Source: an uncultured delta proteobacterium (GTDB lineage: Bacteria; Myxococcota; Myxococcia; Myxococcales; 40CM-4-68-19). From it: 64,000 bases of DNA. Where the stretch lies: the NCBI GenBank assembly GCA_903911145.1, contig CAIWCD010000023.1, positions 62,001-126,000 on the forward strand, given 5' to 3'. The notes below the pieces were generated by a model. That model was not told where the DNA came from. It worked only from the letters and a program-made list of their open reading frames with translations, and ran no database searches. Shown here one piece after another: positions 9,511 to 17,788 of the stretch; within the stretch, counting starts at the first letter, position 1; each line of letters opens with the position of its first letter. The position numbers were made by a program, and so were the translations under genes.

Positions 9511-10695
9511 ATGTCTTTTCGGCAGCGGGTCGACATCGCAGCGCTGGTCCTTCTTTTCACTCTCGCTGCGCCCTCGGCGCGCGCGCAGGAGCCTGTGCCT
9601 TCGGCATCCGTGCAGTCGGCTGCGGTTGTCGCTGTCGAGGCAGCCACAGATGCGGCGCCGTCACCGAAGCCCCGATCGCCCGGCTCAATCTCCGACGAGA
9701 TCGGCACCTCGCAGCCGAGCAGCTCGCCGAGCAATCCCGCAGGCGCGAGTTATCTGAACAGCCTCAACGGCGTGATCAATTTCGGCGAGCACTGGTCGAT
9801 CGATCCCGGATTTCTCTTCACCGAGCAGCTCGGTGCTCCGCCGCCCGCGGGTTCGAATTTCGCGAGCTCCGGAGGTCACGTCTCGCTGTTCTCTCTCGGG
9901 GCGGATTGGGACTCCGGCGATCACTGGAGCCTCGGCCTCTCCTCGTCGTTTTCACCGAAGAGCAGCAATCTGAGCAGCACGTCGATTCAGTTGAACCAGA
10001 CGGTCTGGGCTGCGCGGCTCAACTCGGACAGCTCGAACGTCGAATTGGGATTGAACGCCGGCTACGACACCAACGGCGATTCAAACGTCGAATGGACATT
10101 CGTCGGCTCAGTCACGGGCGGTCATCTCGACAGCGTGCAGAAGATCGACGCGGCGGAGAATCCGAGCACGGGAAAGACGCGGACCGCAGCGGAACTCAAA
10201 GCTGCCTGCGTGGCCAATCCAAAGCGTTGTCGAAAGGCGCTGCTCGCCGCGCTCAACAGCCAGGACGTCGTGCTTGATTCGCTCCGGACCGCGCTGGGCG
10301 CGACGTTGACGCTCTTTGATTCCACCGACATCACCCTGTCCGGCGACGATTATCTCTATCGCCAGGATCCCTCGGCGGTCGGCTATTTCAATGTCGCCAA
10401 GGGCGGCCGGACGGTTTCAGGCGGAGGCGGCGTGCCGATCGCGCCGCTTCGATTCGATGGTCGCCTCGAGCTGGTCCATCGCTTCGGCCCGCTCTCCATC
10501 AAGCTCTGGGGAAGCGTCGGCGAATATGCGGTGGAGGCGTCGGGACTGACGTACAGCGGCGGCGCGAAGATTCAATACAAGTTCACGCGCGCATTCCGGC
10601 TGTGGGTCACCGCTTCGGTGCAGCACGATATCGATGATACCGGCGACGATTTCATGAGCTGGGATGCTGCCCTCGGCGCGGGGTATCGCTTCTGA
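9511..10695 (+). CDS. Outer-membrane beta-barrel protein (family not identified)
   Basis: The product is 394 residues from ATG 9511. It begins with a classical signal peptide cleaved after ARA-Q, then a Pro/Ser/Ala-rich stretch. The rest is Gly/Ser/aromatic-rich with alternating strands (for example HWSLGLSSSFSPKSS and KIQYKFTRAFRLWVTA) and ends in Phe (GAGYRF). That is the usual C-terminal signature of proteins inserted by the BAM complex. One soluble loop (about residues 215-255) contains two Cys in AACVANPKRC. I do not recognise the subfamily, and a role as porin or secretion-linked barrel is open. It is followed 125 bases later by the FecR-domain gene on the same strand. No plug domain or TonB box is visible, so it is not a TonB-dependent receptor. 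Confidence 0.65.
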   Translation: MSFRQRVDIAALVLLFTLAAPSARAQEPVPSASVQSAAVVAVEAATDAAPSPKPRSPGSISDEIGTSQPSSSPSNPAGASYLNSLNGVINFGEHWSIDPGFLFTEQLGAPPPAGSNFASSGGHVSLFSLGADWDSGDHWSLGLSSSFSPKSSNLSSTSIQLNQTVWAARLNSDSSNVELGLNAGYDTNGDSNVEWTFVGSVTGGHLDSVQKIDAAENPSTGKTRTAAELKAACVANPKRCRKALLAALNSQDVVLDSLRTALGATLTLFDSTDITLSGDDYLYRQDPSAVGYFNVAKGGRTVSGGGGVPIAPLRFDGRLELVHRFGPLSIKLWGSVGEYAVEASGLTYSGGAKIQYKFTRAFRLWVTASVQHDIDDTGDDFMSWDAALGAGYRF

Positions 10696-10820
10696 GCAGA
10701 CCTGCGCGCGATCGAGCGCAGGCCTGCATCGTGGGAGCTTCTGTTCCGACATTGACCGAACACGCGCTGGCTGGTTTCGGTTAAACGCGGTGTGCGGTTT
10801 GTCTCGCTGGAGGAGAGCGC

Positions 10821-11594
10821 ATGAACGTTTTGAAATTCATTGGGCGTCGTCCATTTGCCTGCGTGCGACTGGTTTCGTCGCTTCTGAGCGCGTGCGTCTT
10901 TGCGCTCTGGGGAACTGCGCGCGCGGATGCGCCTGGCGAGATCGTGGTTTCGTTTCTCGAGGGGAGCGCGGAAGCGGGCGCGGGCGCGCCGGCCGTGTTC
11001 AAGCCGCTCGCGGTCGGCGATCAGTTGATTGAAGGAGAGCAGATCAAGACGCAGGCCGGCGCGCGGCTCGAGCTCCGATTCGCCTCCGGAACGATCGTGC
11101 GCGTGGGCGAAAACAGCTCGCTGGTTCTGACCGAGGCTCCTCCTGTGGGTGGACGGTTCCGGGCGAAGCTTCTCTTTGGCAACTTCTGGGCGCACGTGCG
11201 CAAGCTGCTGGTCGGCGAGACGTTCGCAGTGGAGACGGAGAACGCAGTCGCGGGTGTGCGCGGCACGATCTTTCGCGTCGAGAGCAGCAGCGATGCGGAG
11301 CTGGTTCGCGTCTACGAAGGGCGTGTGCACGTCGAGAGCCGGCACGCGGCGCACGCGAGCGATCTCGAGGGAAATCACGAGCTGCGCATTGGCAAAGATG
11401 GGGCGCACGGAGTGTCGACGCCGTTTACGCCGGAGTCCGAAAAGAAGAGCCCGTTCATCCAGTGGGTGCACGAGCGGCAGAAGGATGGCGCTGGCGAGGA
11501 GCGGGATCGCGGCAACTCGAAGGAGCGCGAGCACAAGGATCGTGAGCGCAAGGAGCGCGAGCACGATCACGCAGGGACGGTACATAAGGAATGA
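10821..11594 (+). CDS. Exported FecR-domain protein with charged C-terminal tail
   Basis: The product is 257 residues and is preceded by GGAGGAG five bases before the ATG. An N-terminal hydrophobic segment ending in ARADAP suggests export. Residues about 40-165 match the FecR fold, with LAVGDQLIEGEQIKTQAGA, LRFASGTIVRVGENS and AVAGVRGTIFRV. The last 50 residues are almost all Lys/Arg/Glu/His (KEREHKDRERKEREHDH). There is no N-terminal anti-sigma segment and no ECF sigma gene nearby. It is therefore unlikely to be a classical FecR iron regulator; stand-alone periplasmic FecR domains are common in Myxococcota. Its stop overlaps the next start as ATGA, implying translational coupling to the GST gene. 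Confidence 0.75.
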   Translation: MNVLKFIGRRPFACVRLVSSLLSACVFALWGTARADAPGEIVVSFLEGSAEAGAGAPAVFKPLAVGDQLIEGEQIKTQAGARLELRFASGTIVRVGENSSLVLTEAPPVGGRFRAKLLFGNFWAHVRKLLVGETFAVETENAVAGVRGTIFRVESSSDAELVRVYEGRVHVESRHAAHASDLEGNHELRIGKDGAHGVSTPFTPESEKKSPFIQWVHERQKDGAGEERDRGNSKEREHKDRERKEREHDHAGTVHKE

Positions 11595-12379
11595 CGCTGC
11601 GACTGATTACATTTCCCATCAGCCACTTCTGCGAGAAGGCGCGCTGGGCGCTCGATCGCGCTCGCCTCGATTATCGCGAAGAGGGACATCTCCCGCTCTT
11701 CCAGATCGCGGCGGTGCGGCGCGCGGGAGGGAAGCGCCAGGTCCCTGTGCTGGCGCTGCCCGAGGGCGGCGGCATTCCCGATTCGACTCCGATCCTCCAT
11801 TACATCGACACGCTCGTCGCGCCTGCGCTGCGGCTCTTTCCCGAGGAGCCTGCGCAGCGTCGTGAAGTCGAAGCGCTCGAGGAGAGATTCGACAAGACGC
11901 TCGGCCCGGCCGCGCGCCGCGTGGTCTATCTGCATCTGCTGCGCGAGCCTGTGCTGCTCAATCGCTATCTCGTTCACGGCCTTCCGGCGTGGCAGCGTGC
12001 CATCTTTCCCGCATATCGGCCGCTGCTCTCTCGCCTGATTCGCCGCGGATTGAGAGTGACCGAGGAGGCGGCCGCGCGCGACGAGGAGAAGCTGCGCGTG
12101 CTCTTCGCGGAGATCGGCGAGCGGCTCGCGGATGGGCGGCGATATCTCGTTGGCGATCGGTTCACCGCTGCCGATCTGACCTTCGCCGCGCTGGGCGCGC
12201 CCCTGCTGGGCCCGGCTCAATATGGGGTTCCGCTGCCGACGCTCGCCGAGATGCCGCCGCGCCTGCGCGAGAAGATCGAAGGCTACCGCGCGACGGCCGC
12301 GGGAAAGTTTCTGCTCCGTCTCTACGCCGAGGAGCGCGGCACCGCTGCGCTTCGCGCAGTGCCTCCATCGGGCGGATAG
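11591..12379 (+). CDS. Glutathione S-transferase family protein
   Basis: The product is 262 residues. The thioredoxin-like N-terminal domain has LITFPISHFCEKARWALDRA, with a Cys where GSTs carry their catalytic Ser/Cys/Tyr. The glutathione-binding cis-Pro region is QVPVLALPEGG, followed by IPDSTPILHYID. The C-terminal helical domain contains YLVGDRFTAADLTFAA, the conserved N-capping motif of the GST C-domain. It lacks a signal peptide and should be cytosolic. The substrate cannot be predicted. Its coupling to an exported FecR-domain protein by a four-base overlap is odd, because the products would sit in different compartments. Confidence 0.85.
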   Translation: MTLRLITFPISHFCEKARWALDRARLDYREEGHLPLFQIAAVRRAGGKRQVPVLALPEGGGIPDSTPILHYIDTLVAPALRLFPEEPAQRREVEALEERFDKTLGPAARRVVYLHLLREPVLLNRYLVHGLPAWQRAIFPAYRPLLSRLIRRGLRVTEEAAARDEEKLRVLFAEIGERLADGRRYLVGDRFTAADLTFAALGAPLLGPAQYGVPLPTLAEMPPRLREKIEGYRATAAGKFLLRLYAEERGTAALRAVPPSGG

Positions 12380-12467
12380 CTGACCCGGGGGCGCGTCCCG
12401 ACGTGGCCTACTGCGCACTCCGCGCGTCCTGTGAGCGGCCCCGAATCGGGGAAGTGGAGCCATCGTC

Positions 12468-14576
12468 ATGCGCAGCATTCGATTCGTCATCTCCGGACTC
12501 ATCGCTGCTGCGGCGCTCTCGTCGTGCGAAGGCAGCGGCCAGCTCTGGGTGGGCGCGCTCAGCGTCTCTCCCGCGCTGCTCGCGTTTGGTGACGTCGACG
12601 TCGGCCTCTCCAACTCCGTGCGCGTCAGCATCACCAATCCCAGTCGCAACGCCGTTCCCATTCCTTCCATCAAGATCGCCAGCGATCCGAATGGCGAACT
12701 CTCGCTCGCCGACCAGCTCACCACCGATTGCAAGGACGCACCGCGCGCCGCTTCGGCGACGCTCGCAGGTGGCGAGTGTGCGCGCTTCACCGTCGTCTGG
12801 ACGCCGAAGTCCGCGCACACAGCGGCCGGCAGCGTCGAGATCGATCCGAGCCCGTCCACTACGAATCTCAACTTCACGCTTCCTGTTTCAGGCCGTGCGC
12901 TGGGCAGCGATTTTCCTCTGCTGGGCTTCTGCGTTCTCGACGCGACCGGCGCGGTTGATCCCACGCAATGCTCCAATCTCGGCGCGCATCCACCGGTCAT
13001 TCCCTCTCTCGATTTCGGCAGCGGCCAGCTCCATGTCGCCTCGAGCCTGACAGTTCGCTTGACCAATCTGGGCGCGGCCGATCTGCTCTTCACGACGCCG
13101 CCCGCGCTCACGCCTGCGACGGCTCCGCAGTTCGTTCTTCCCTCCTCGACGCTCGCGCTGCTCGCGCCGCATGCGTCCGCCGATCTGACCATCACCGCCA
13201 CGCCCACTGCGCTCGGGACGCTGATCGGCGAACTGGACCTGGCAACAAATGACCCCCGTGCCGCACTCGTCGCGGTCCCGCTCCATCTGGCGACGACCGG
13301 CATCGCCATCTGCGTCGAGCCCTCGCTCGAGGTCGATTTCGGTCTCGCGCTGATCGGTTCGTCGCCCGAGAAGTCGTTCGCACTGACCAATTGCGGGCAG
13401 GACGATATTACCGTTGATTCCTATCTCTTCACGCCCGTCGCGCCGACCACGCAGGAGTTCTCGCTCACGCCTGGCGCGGCTCCGGTGCTCGGCGCCACCG
13501 TGCATCCCAGTGGTCAATTGCAGGCCCGCGTGACCTATTCACCGACGGCCACCGAGAACGATCTGGCAGCGCTCGACCTGAACTTCGCCAATGCCTATGG
13601 GGTAAATCGCACGCGCGTGCGGCTGACCGGTACGGGGGTCACCACGTTCTGCGGGACGCCGATTGAACCCAGGCCTGCTCCCGTGATCACCGCGAGCCAT
13701 GCGGCCAGTTCGGGCGGTCCCTATACCGTCTTTGATCCCACCGCGACGCCGAGCCCGGTTGAACCGCTCGACTATATCAAGCTGGATGGTACCTCCCAGA
13801 TCGTTGGTACTCAAACGATCTCCTGGTCGATTGTCAGCCAGCCCGCAGGCTCGACGGCGTCGTTGAATTCGGAGAGTGCGGCGCACACCTCTCTGCAGAC
13901 GCTGGTCTCCGGCGATTACGTCATTGCCCTCACCATTTCCGATGCGCAGGGGTGCAGCGGCACCTCGCAGATCACCATCCACGTCGTGCCGACAGGCGAT
14001 GTTCATATCGAGCTGACGTGGAAGGAGAGCTGCGGCGATGTCGATCTGCACTACGTCGGGCCGGGCGGGCAGATCTGCGATCAGAACGATACCGCCTATT
14101 ACAATCCGAATCCGGATTGGGGCTGCACGACGGCGAACTGCGGGCATGAGCAGGACCCTGGCGGGCTCTTTCCCGATGGGGTCAGCAACGACGATCCCAC
14201 TCTCGATCGCGACGATCTCTGGGGATATGGCCCGGAGAACATCACGCAGCAGAAGCCGTTCGATTCACCCGTGGGAACGCCTTATCAAATCTGGGTTCAT
14301 TACTATAGCGCCACGCCCGATGGCGGCGGCGGAACAGGCGTCTGCGGCCAGGCCCACCCGACGATCAATATCTATCTCGGTGGAGTTCTCGCCAATACCT
14401 TCACGCTGCCGAGTGGATTGAACGCCGACAATATCTGGCACGCGGCGGATCTCGCGATCAGCAACCAGGGCAAGACGGTGGCGGTGCTGCCGGGTGATAC
14501 CGCGGCAATCAATAGTCATGTCTGCCAGGGCAATACTGCGGGCGGGCGGATGATGGGCAGCAAGAAGAAGCGGTGA
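12468..14576 (+). CDS. Multi-ASH/choice-of-anchor lipoprotein with PKD-like and YfaP/DUF2135-like C-terminus
   Basis: The product is 702 residues with a lipoprotein signal (ALSSC). Three repeats resembling ASPM-SPD2-Hydin/choice-of-anchor D domains follow. Each has an LxFGxVxVGxSxxxxVxxTN pattern: LAFGDVDVGLSNSVRVSITN near residue 40, SLDFGSGQLHVASSLTVRLTN near 185, and VDFGLALIGSSPEKSFALTN near 290. A PKD-like segment (about 420-510, ending in TISDAQGCSGTSQITIHVV) precedes a C-terminal domain. That domain has DVDLHYVGPGGQICDQND and an acidic, Cys-rich calcium-like loop, similar to YfaP/DUF2135 domains of exported proteins. It ends in a basic KKKR. The surface lipoprotein role is inferred and the ligand is unknown. 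Confidence 0.75.
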   Translation: MRSIRFVISGLIAAAALSSCEGSGQLWVGALSVSPALLAFGDVDVGLSNSVRVSITNPSRNAVPIPSIKIASDPNGELSLADQLTTDCKDAPRAASATLAGGECARFTVVWTPKSAHTAAGSVEIDPSPSTTNLNFTLPVSGRALGSDFPLLGFCVLDATGAVDPTQCSNLGAHPPVIPSLDFGSGQLHVASSLTVRLTNLGAADLLFTTPPALTPATAPQFVLPSSTLALLAPHASADLTITATPTALGTLIGELDLATNDPRAALVAVPLHLATTGIAICVEPSLEVDFGLALIGSSPEKSFALTNCGQDDITVDSYLFTPVAPTTQEFSLTPGAAPVLGATVHPSGQLQARVTYSPTATENDLAALDLNFANAYGVNRTRVRLTGTGVTTFCGTPIEPRPAPVITASHAASSGGPYTVFDPTATPSPVEPLDYIKLDGTSQIVGTQTISWSIVSQPAGSTASLNSESAAHTSLQTLVSGDYVIALTISDAQGCSGTSQITIHVVPTGDVHIELTWKESCGDVDLHYVGPGGQICDQNDTAYYNPNPDWGCTTANCGHEQDPGGLFPDGVSNDDPTLDRDDLWGYGPENITQQKPFDSPVGTPYQIWVHYYSATPDGGGGTGVCGQAHPTINIYLGGVLANTFTLPSGLNADNIWHAADLAISNQGKTVAVLPGDTAAINSHVCQGNTAGGRMMGSKKKR

Positions 14577-14653
14577 TTCACGACTTCGCTGTCGCGAATC
14601 ATCGGGGGGCGAAAAATTGGACGGGAATCGGATTTCGTGACCCGGATAGGGCC

Positions 14654-14983
14654 ATGAACCTTCTTGTTACCAATCATGCGCAGGTGCTCGCTTATATCGC
14701 TCGCAATCCCTCCGCGCGGCTGCGCGATGTGGCCGAGAGCGTCGAGCTGACCGAGCGTGCGGTGCAGCGGCTCGTCGCGGAGCTCGAGCTCGGCGGCTTC
14801 CTCCATCGCGTCAAGGTCGGGCGCCGCAATCGCTATGAAGTCGCGGCGCTGCCGCTGCAGAAGCTCGCGCGCTCGCTCGATGCGCTCGCAGGCGAGGCGC
14901 AGTCGGATGAGCTGCGGCAGGCGATCCCGACCGCGCCGCTGGCGGGCGATGGAATCGCGCGGAATCTCTCGTTCATTGATTGA
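14654..14983 (+). CDS. Small winged-helix transcriptional regulator next to lexA
   Basis: The product is 109 residues from ATG 14654. Translation could also begin at GTG 14573, overlapping the previous stop, but the HTH family normally starts just before the NHAQVLAYIARNP helix. The core LRDVAESVELTERAVQRLVAELELGG followed by the wing VGRRNRYEV is a typical MarR/ArsR-like winged helix. No ligand domain follows, only about 50 residues of helix and tail. It sits 52 bases upstream of lexA on the same strand. Its role in the damage response is untested. Confidence 0.7.
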   Translation: MNLLVTNHAQVLAYIARNPSARLRDVAESVELTERAVQRLVAELELGGFLHRVKVGRRNRYEVAALPLQKLARSLDALAGEAQSDELRQAIPTAPLAGDGIARNLSFID

Positions 14984-15019
14984 TTCGTGCAGCACCGCGA
15001 TCCTCCGCGCTTGATCTAA

Positions 15020-15035
15020 ACAGACAGTTGTCTGT
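15020..15035 (+). promoter_or_regulatory. Probable LexA operator, perfect palindrome abutting the lexA start
   Basis: ACAGACA-GT-TGTCTGT is a perfect 7+7 inverted repeat with a two-base centre, ending at the base before ATG 15036. It lies between a possible -35 (TTGATC, 15011-15016) and a possible -10 (TATGGA, 15035-15040), where a bound repressor would block transcription. Autoregulation of lexA and the downstream cassette is inferred. The motif differs from the E. coli CTGT-N8-ACAG and Gram-positive GAAC-N4-GTTC boxes. Confidence 0.65.
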
Positions 15036-15680
15036 ATGGATCCAGGAATGCAGACACGACGCAAGCGAGGCGAGGCGCGGGAGCAGGTCTTCGAGTTCGT
15101 GCGGAGGCGGCTCCTCGAGGGGGAATCGCCGACCGTGCGCGAGGTGCAGCAGGCGCTCGGCTTCTCGGCCGTGCAGAGCGCGCAGCAGCATCTCGAGTCG
15201 CTGGTGGGCGAGGGAAAGCTCGCCCGCACCGAACGTGGAATCGAGCTGCCGCAGATGCCTGCGCCGGCCCAGTTGGTGCCGCTGCTCGGTCGTGTGCAGG
15301 CGGGCGCGCCGGTGCTGGCCGCGGAGAACATCGAGGGATATCTGCCGGCGTCGATTGATGCCTCGCTGCCGGGACGCAAGCGGGCAGGGCAGCTCTTCGC
15401 GCTGCGCGTGCGCGGGCAGAGCATGAAGCTCGCGGGAATTCTCGAGGGCGACGTGGTGATCGTGCGGCGCCAGCAGCGTTGCGAGAGCGGCGATGTGGTG
15501 GTGGCGCTGCTCGGCGACGAGGCGACGGTGAAGACGCTGCGCCTGCGCGGCACGAAGGCGGAGCTGCTCCCGGCCAATCCTGATTTCGCGCCGATTCAAG
15601 TCCGCCTCGGAGAGCTGGTGCTGCTCGGCAAGGTCATCGAACTGCGGCGCGATCTCGAACAGCCGCGCGCGTTGAAGTGA
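15036..15680 (+). CDS. lexA: LexA-type SOS repressor
   Basis: The product is 214 residues. The N-terminal winged helix (about 12-72) contains the LexA signature SPTVREVQQALGFSA. The C-terminal S24 domain keeps the Ala89-Gly90 cleavage site in RVQAGAPV, the nucleophile Ser129 in VRGQSMK, and the general-base Lys166 in DEATVKTL. It should therefore self-cleave on RecA-ssDNA filaments. Translation may instead begin at ATG 15048, because the operator and a possible -10 occupy the region before 15036. The four extra residues are outside any domain. It heads lexA-imuA-imuB-dnaE2, so it may be a cassette-dedicated LexA rather than the only LexA in the genome. Confidence 0.92.
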   Translation: MDPGMQTRRKRGEAREQVFEFVRRRLLEGESPTVREVQQALGFSAVQSAQQHLESLVGEGKLARTERGIELPQMPAPAQLVPLLGRVQAGAPVLAAENIEGYLPASIDASLPGRKRAGQLFALRVRGQSMKLAGILEGDVVIVRRQQRCESGDVVVALLGDEATVKTLRLRGTKAELLPANPDFAPIQVRLGELVLLGKVIELRRDLEQPRALK

Positions 15681-15689
15681 GAGCAGAAG

Positions 15690-16298
15690 ATGTCGTCGCT
15701 GCTCAAGCTGGTCGCGCCACCGCTCGCGCTCGATGAGCCGCAGGAGCGGCCGTGGAGCCACGCGCAGCTCGCGGGAAGGCTCACCGAACTCTCGTCCTCG
15801 CGTGCGGGCGCGCAGCTGACGTTCGCCATGAGTCTGGTGCTCGAGGCGCAGCGCGAGCATGAGCCCGCGGCCTGGCTCTCGTCGCGCAACGCGACGTTTT
15901 TTCCTCCCGATGCGCAGGCCTGCGGCGTCGATCTCGCAGCGCTCGCGGTGGTGCGCCTCGATGCGCCGCAGGAGCTGGGACGCGCGGCCGATCAGCTGCT
16001 GCGCTCGGGCGCCTTCGGGCTGCTCGTCCTCGAACTCGGCGCGAGCAGTCTCGCGGCTCCGCTCGTCACGCGTCTGTTGGGCCTGACGCAGAAGCACAAC
16101 GCCGCGCTCCTTTTTCTCACCACCAAGCCGCGCGAGGCACCGTCGCTCAGCCCGCTCATTTCGTTGCGCGCCGAGGTTTCGCGCACGCGCCGCGCCGACG
16201 GAAAATTTCTCTGCGAGCTGCACGCGCTCAAAGACAAGCGCCGCGCGCCGGGCTGGACGCATCACGAGGAGTGTCGTGGACCGGCTGGCCTGCGTTGA
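15690..16298 (+). CDS. imuA: ImuA, RecA-fold accessory factor for translesion synthesis
   Basis: The product is 202 residues and starts nine bases after the lexA stop. It aligns by eye to the RecA core. LTELSSSRAGAQLTFAMSLV occupies the place of the RecA Walker A helix. SGAFGLLVLELGA matches the Walker B strand region (RecA SGAVDVIVVDSVA), and HNAALLFLTT the following strand. The Walker A GPESSGKT is degenerate here (SSRAGAQL, residues about 36-43), so ATP binding is probably lost. ImuA links ImuB and DnaE2 to sites of damage in other bacteria. Its end overlaps the imuB start by 23 bases. Confidence 0.82.
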   Translation: MSSLLKLVAPPLALDEPQERPWSHAQLAGRLTELSSSRAGAQLTFAMSLVLEAQREHEPAAWLSSRNATFFPPDAQACGVDLAALAVVRLDAPQELGRAADQLLRSGAFGLLVLELGASSLAAPLVTRLLGLTQKHNAALLFLTTKPREAPSLSPLISLRAEVSRTRRADGKFLCELHALKDKRRAPGWTHHEECRGPAGLR

Positions 16299-17775
16299 GG
16301 TCCCCGCGCTGCCGCTGCAGCTGCTCCTGCGCGCGCATCCTGCGTGGGCGGGCGAGCCCGTGGCGGTCGTCGAGAACGATCGTCCGCAAGGTGCAATCCT
16401 CTCGGTCAATCGCAGCGCGCGCCGCCACGGCGTGATGCCGGGAATGCGCGCGGGATCGGCCCGCTCGCTCGCGCCGACGCTCTGCACGGGCATTGTTTCC
16501 GAAGAGGAGATCTCTAGCGCGCAGGAAGAGCTCATCACCCAGCTGCGCCGTTTCAGCTCGCGCGTCGAGCCGAGCGAAGACGAATTGGGCCTCTTCTTCC
16601 TCGATGCTTCAGGGCTGCTGCTGCTCTTCGATTCATTGCCGGCCTGGGCCGAGCAGCTGCGCGCAGCTCTTCTGCAGGCAAAGTTCCAGAGCGGGATCTC
16701 GGTGGGGTTCAAACGATTCGCGTGCAGCGTGGTCGCGAAATCAGTGCGCGGCACGAGGGCTCTCGTCCTGGCGAATCCAGAGGATGAAGCGCGCGCGGCC
16801 GCGCTGGTGCCGCTCGCGCGCGCAGGCCTTGCGACTGAATCCCGTGCGGCTCTCGAACTGCTTGGTGTTCAAACGATCGGCGATTTTCTCCGCCTGCCCG
16901 CCGACGGAATCCTCCGCCGCTTCGGCCCCGATGCATTCCGCCTGCGCCGTCTCGCCGCTGGTGATCTCGCTGTCCCTCTGCAGCCGCAGGCTCTGCGTGA
17001 GCCGCTGGTGCTCGCACTCGCGTTCGACGAGGCGGAGAGCGATCGCGCACGTCTGACCTTTCTCGCCAAGCAGCTGCTCGATGCGCTCCTCGCAAAACTC
17101 GCGGCGCGCGGTGAGGCCGCGGCGGAGCTCGAGCTGCGACTGGGAATGCACCGCTCGTGCGAGACGGCCGAACTCTGCGAGATCCTGCGCCCGGCAGAGC
17201 CGACGCTCTCTGTGGCGCAGTTGGTGAATCTTCTCCAGCTGCGTCTTGATGCGCTCGCGCTGCCCGCAGGCGTCATGCGCATCGCTCTTTCCTGCACGGG
17301 CACGCCGGCCACGCGCGAGCAGTTGACGATGCACGCGGAGATTCCGAAGCGGGATCTCTCTGCTGCGGCGCGCGCCTTTGCCCGTCTGCGCGCGCTGTTC
17401 GGCGAGAGCGCGGTCGAGCAGGCGAGACTGGAAGAAGGGCACCTCCCCGAGGCCCGTTATTCCTGGGCGCCGCTCGCGCAGCTCCCCGCAGCGCAGCCGC
17501 AGCCGGTCGTGCAGCACCAGCTTATCCGCCGCGTGCAGGCGCAGGTTTCGCAGTTGCCTCCGCGTGAATTGCGCGAGCCGGACGGCTGGCTGATCGGCGG
17601 AATTGCCGGTGGCCGCGTCGAGCGCCTCGACGGCCCGCATCGCATCTCGGGAGGCTGGTGGCAGCGCGAACTGACGCGCGATTACTATTTCGCCGAGACC
17701 TCCCTCGGCGAGCTGCTCTGGATTTTCTACGATCGTCGCCGCCGTGCATGGTGTCTGCAGGGCGCGGTGCTGTAA
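16276..17775 (+). CDS. imuB: ImuB, inactive Y-family polymerase-like protein
   Basis: The product is 499 residues from GTG 16276, inside the end of imuA. It follows Y-family polymerase order: palm ([11 protein letters not shown] at the N-terminus, [15 protein letters not shown]), then [10 protein letters not shown] where active enzymes carry the S-x-DE acidic pair. A helix-hairpin-helix region ([21 protein letters not shown], about residues 195-215) and a little-finger-like domain follow. The catalytic Asp/Glu ligands of Pol IV are absent, as expected for ImuB, which is a non-catalytic hub binding the sliding clamp and DnaE2. It acts in damage-induced mutagenesis. DnaE2 starts 13 bases after its stop. 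Confidence 0.9.
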   Translation: MDRLACVEVPALPLQLLLRAHPAWAGEPVAVVENDRPQGAILSVNRSARRHGVMPGMRAGSARSLAPTLCTGIVSEEEISSAQEELITQLRRFSSRVEPSEDELGLFFLDASGLLLLFDSLPAWAEQLRAALLQAKFQSGISVGFKRFACSVVAKSVRGTRALVLANPEDEARAAALVPLARAGLATESRAALELLGVQTIGDFLRLPADGILRRFGPDAFRLRRLAAGDLAVPLQPQALREPLVLALAFDEAESDRARLTFLAKQLLDALLAKLAARGEAAAELELRLGMHRSCETAELCEILRPAEPTLSVAQLVNLLQLRLDALALPAGVMRIALSCTGTPATREQLTMHAEIPKRDLSAAARAFARLRALFGESAVEQARLEEGHLPEARYSWAPLAQLPAAQPQPVVQHQLIRRVQAQVSQLPPRELREPDGWLIGGIAGGRVERLDGPHRISGGWWQRELTRDYYFAETSLGELLWIFYDRRRRAWCLQGAVL

Positions 17776-17788
17776 TGGGGAACTATCC

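Noticed and set aside
14573-14653. GTG 14573 as the start of the winged-helix gene
   Set aside because: The extra 27 residues precede the family's normal N-terminus and have no domain. ATG 14654 is preferred, though the longer form cannot be excluded.
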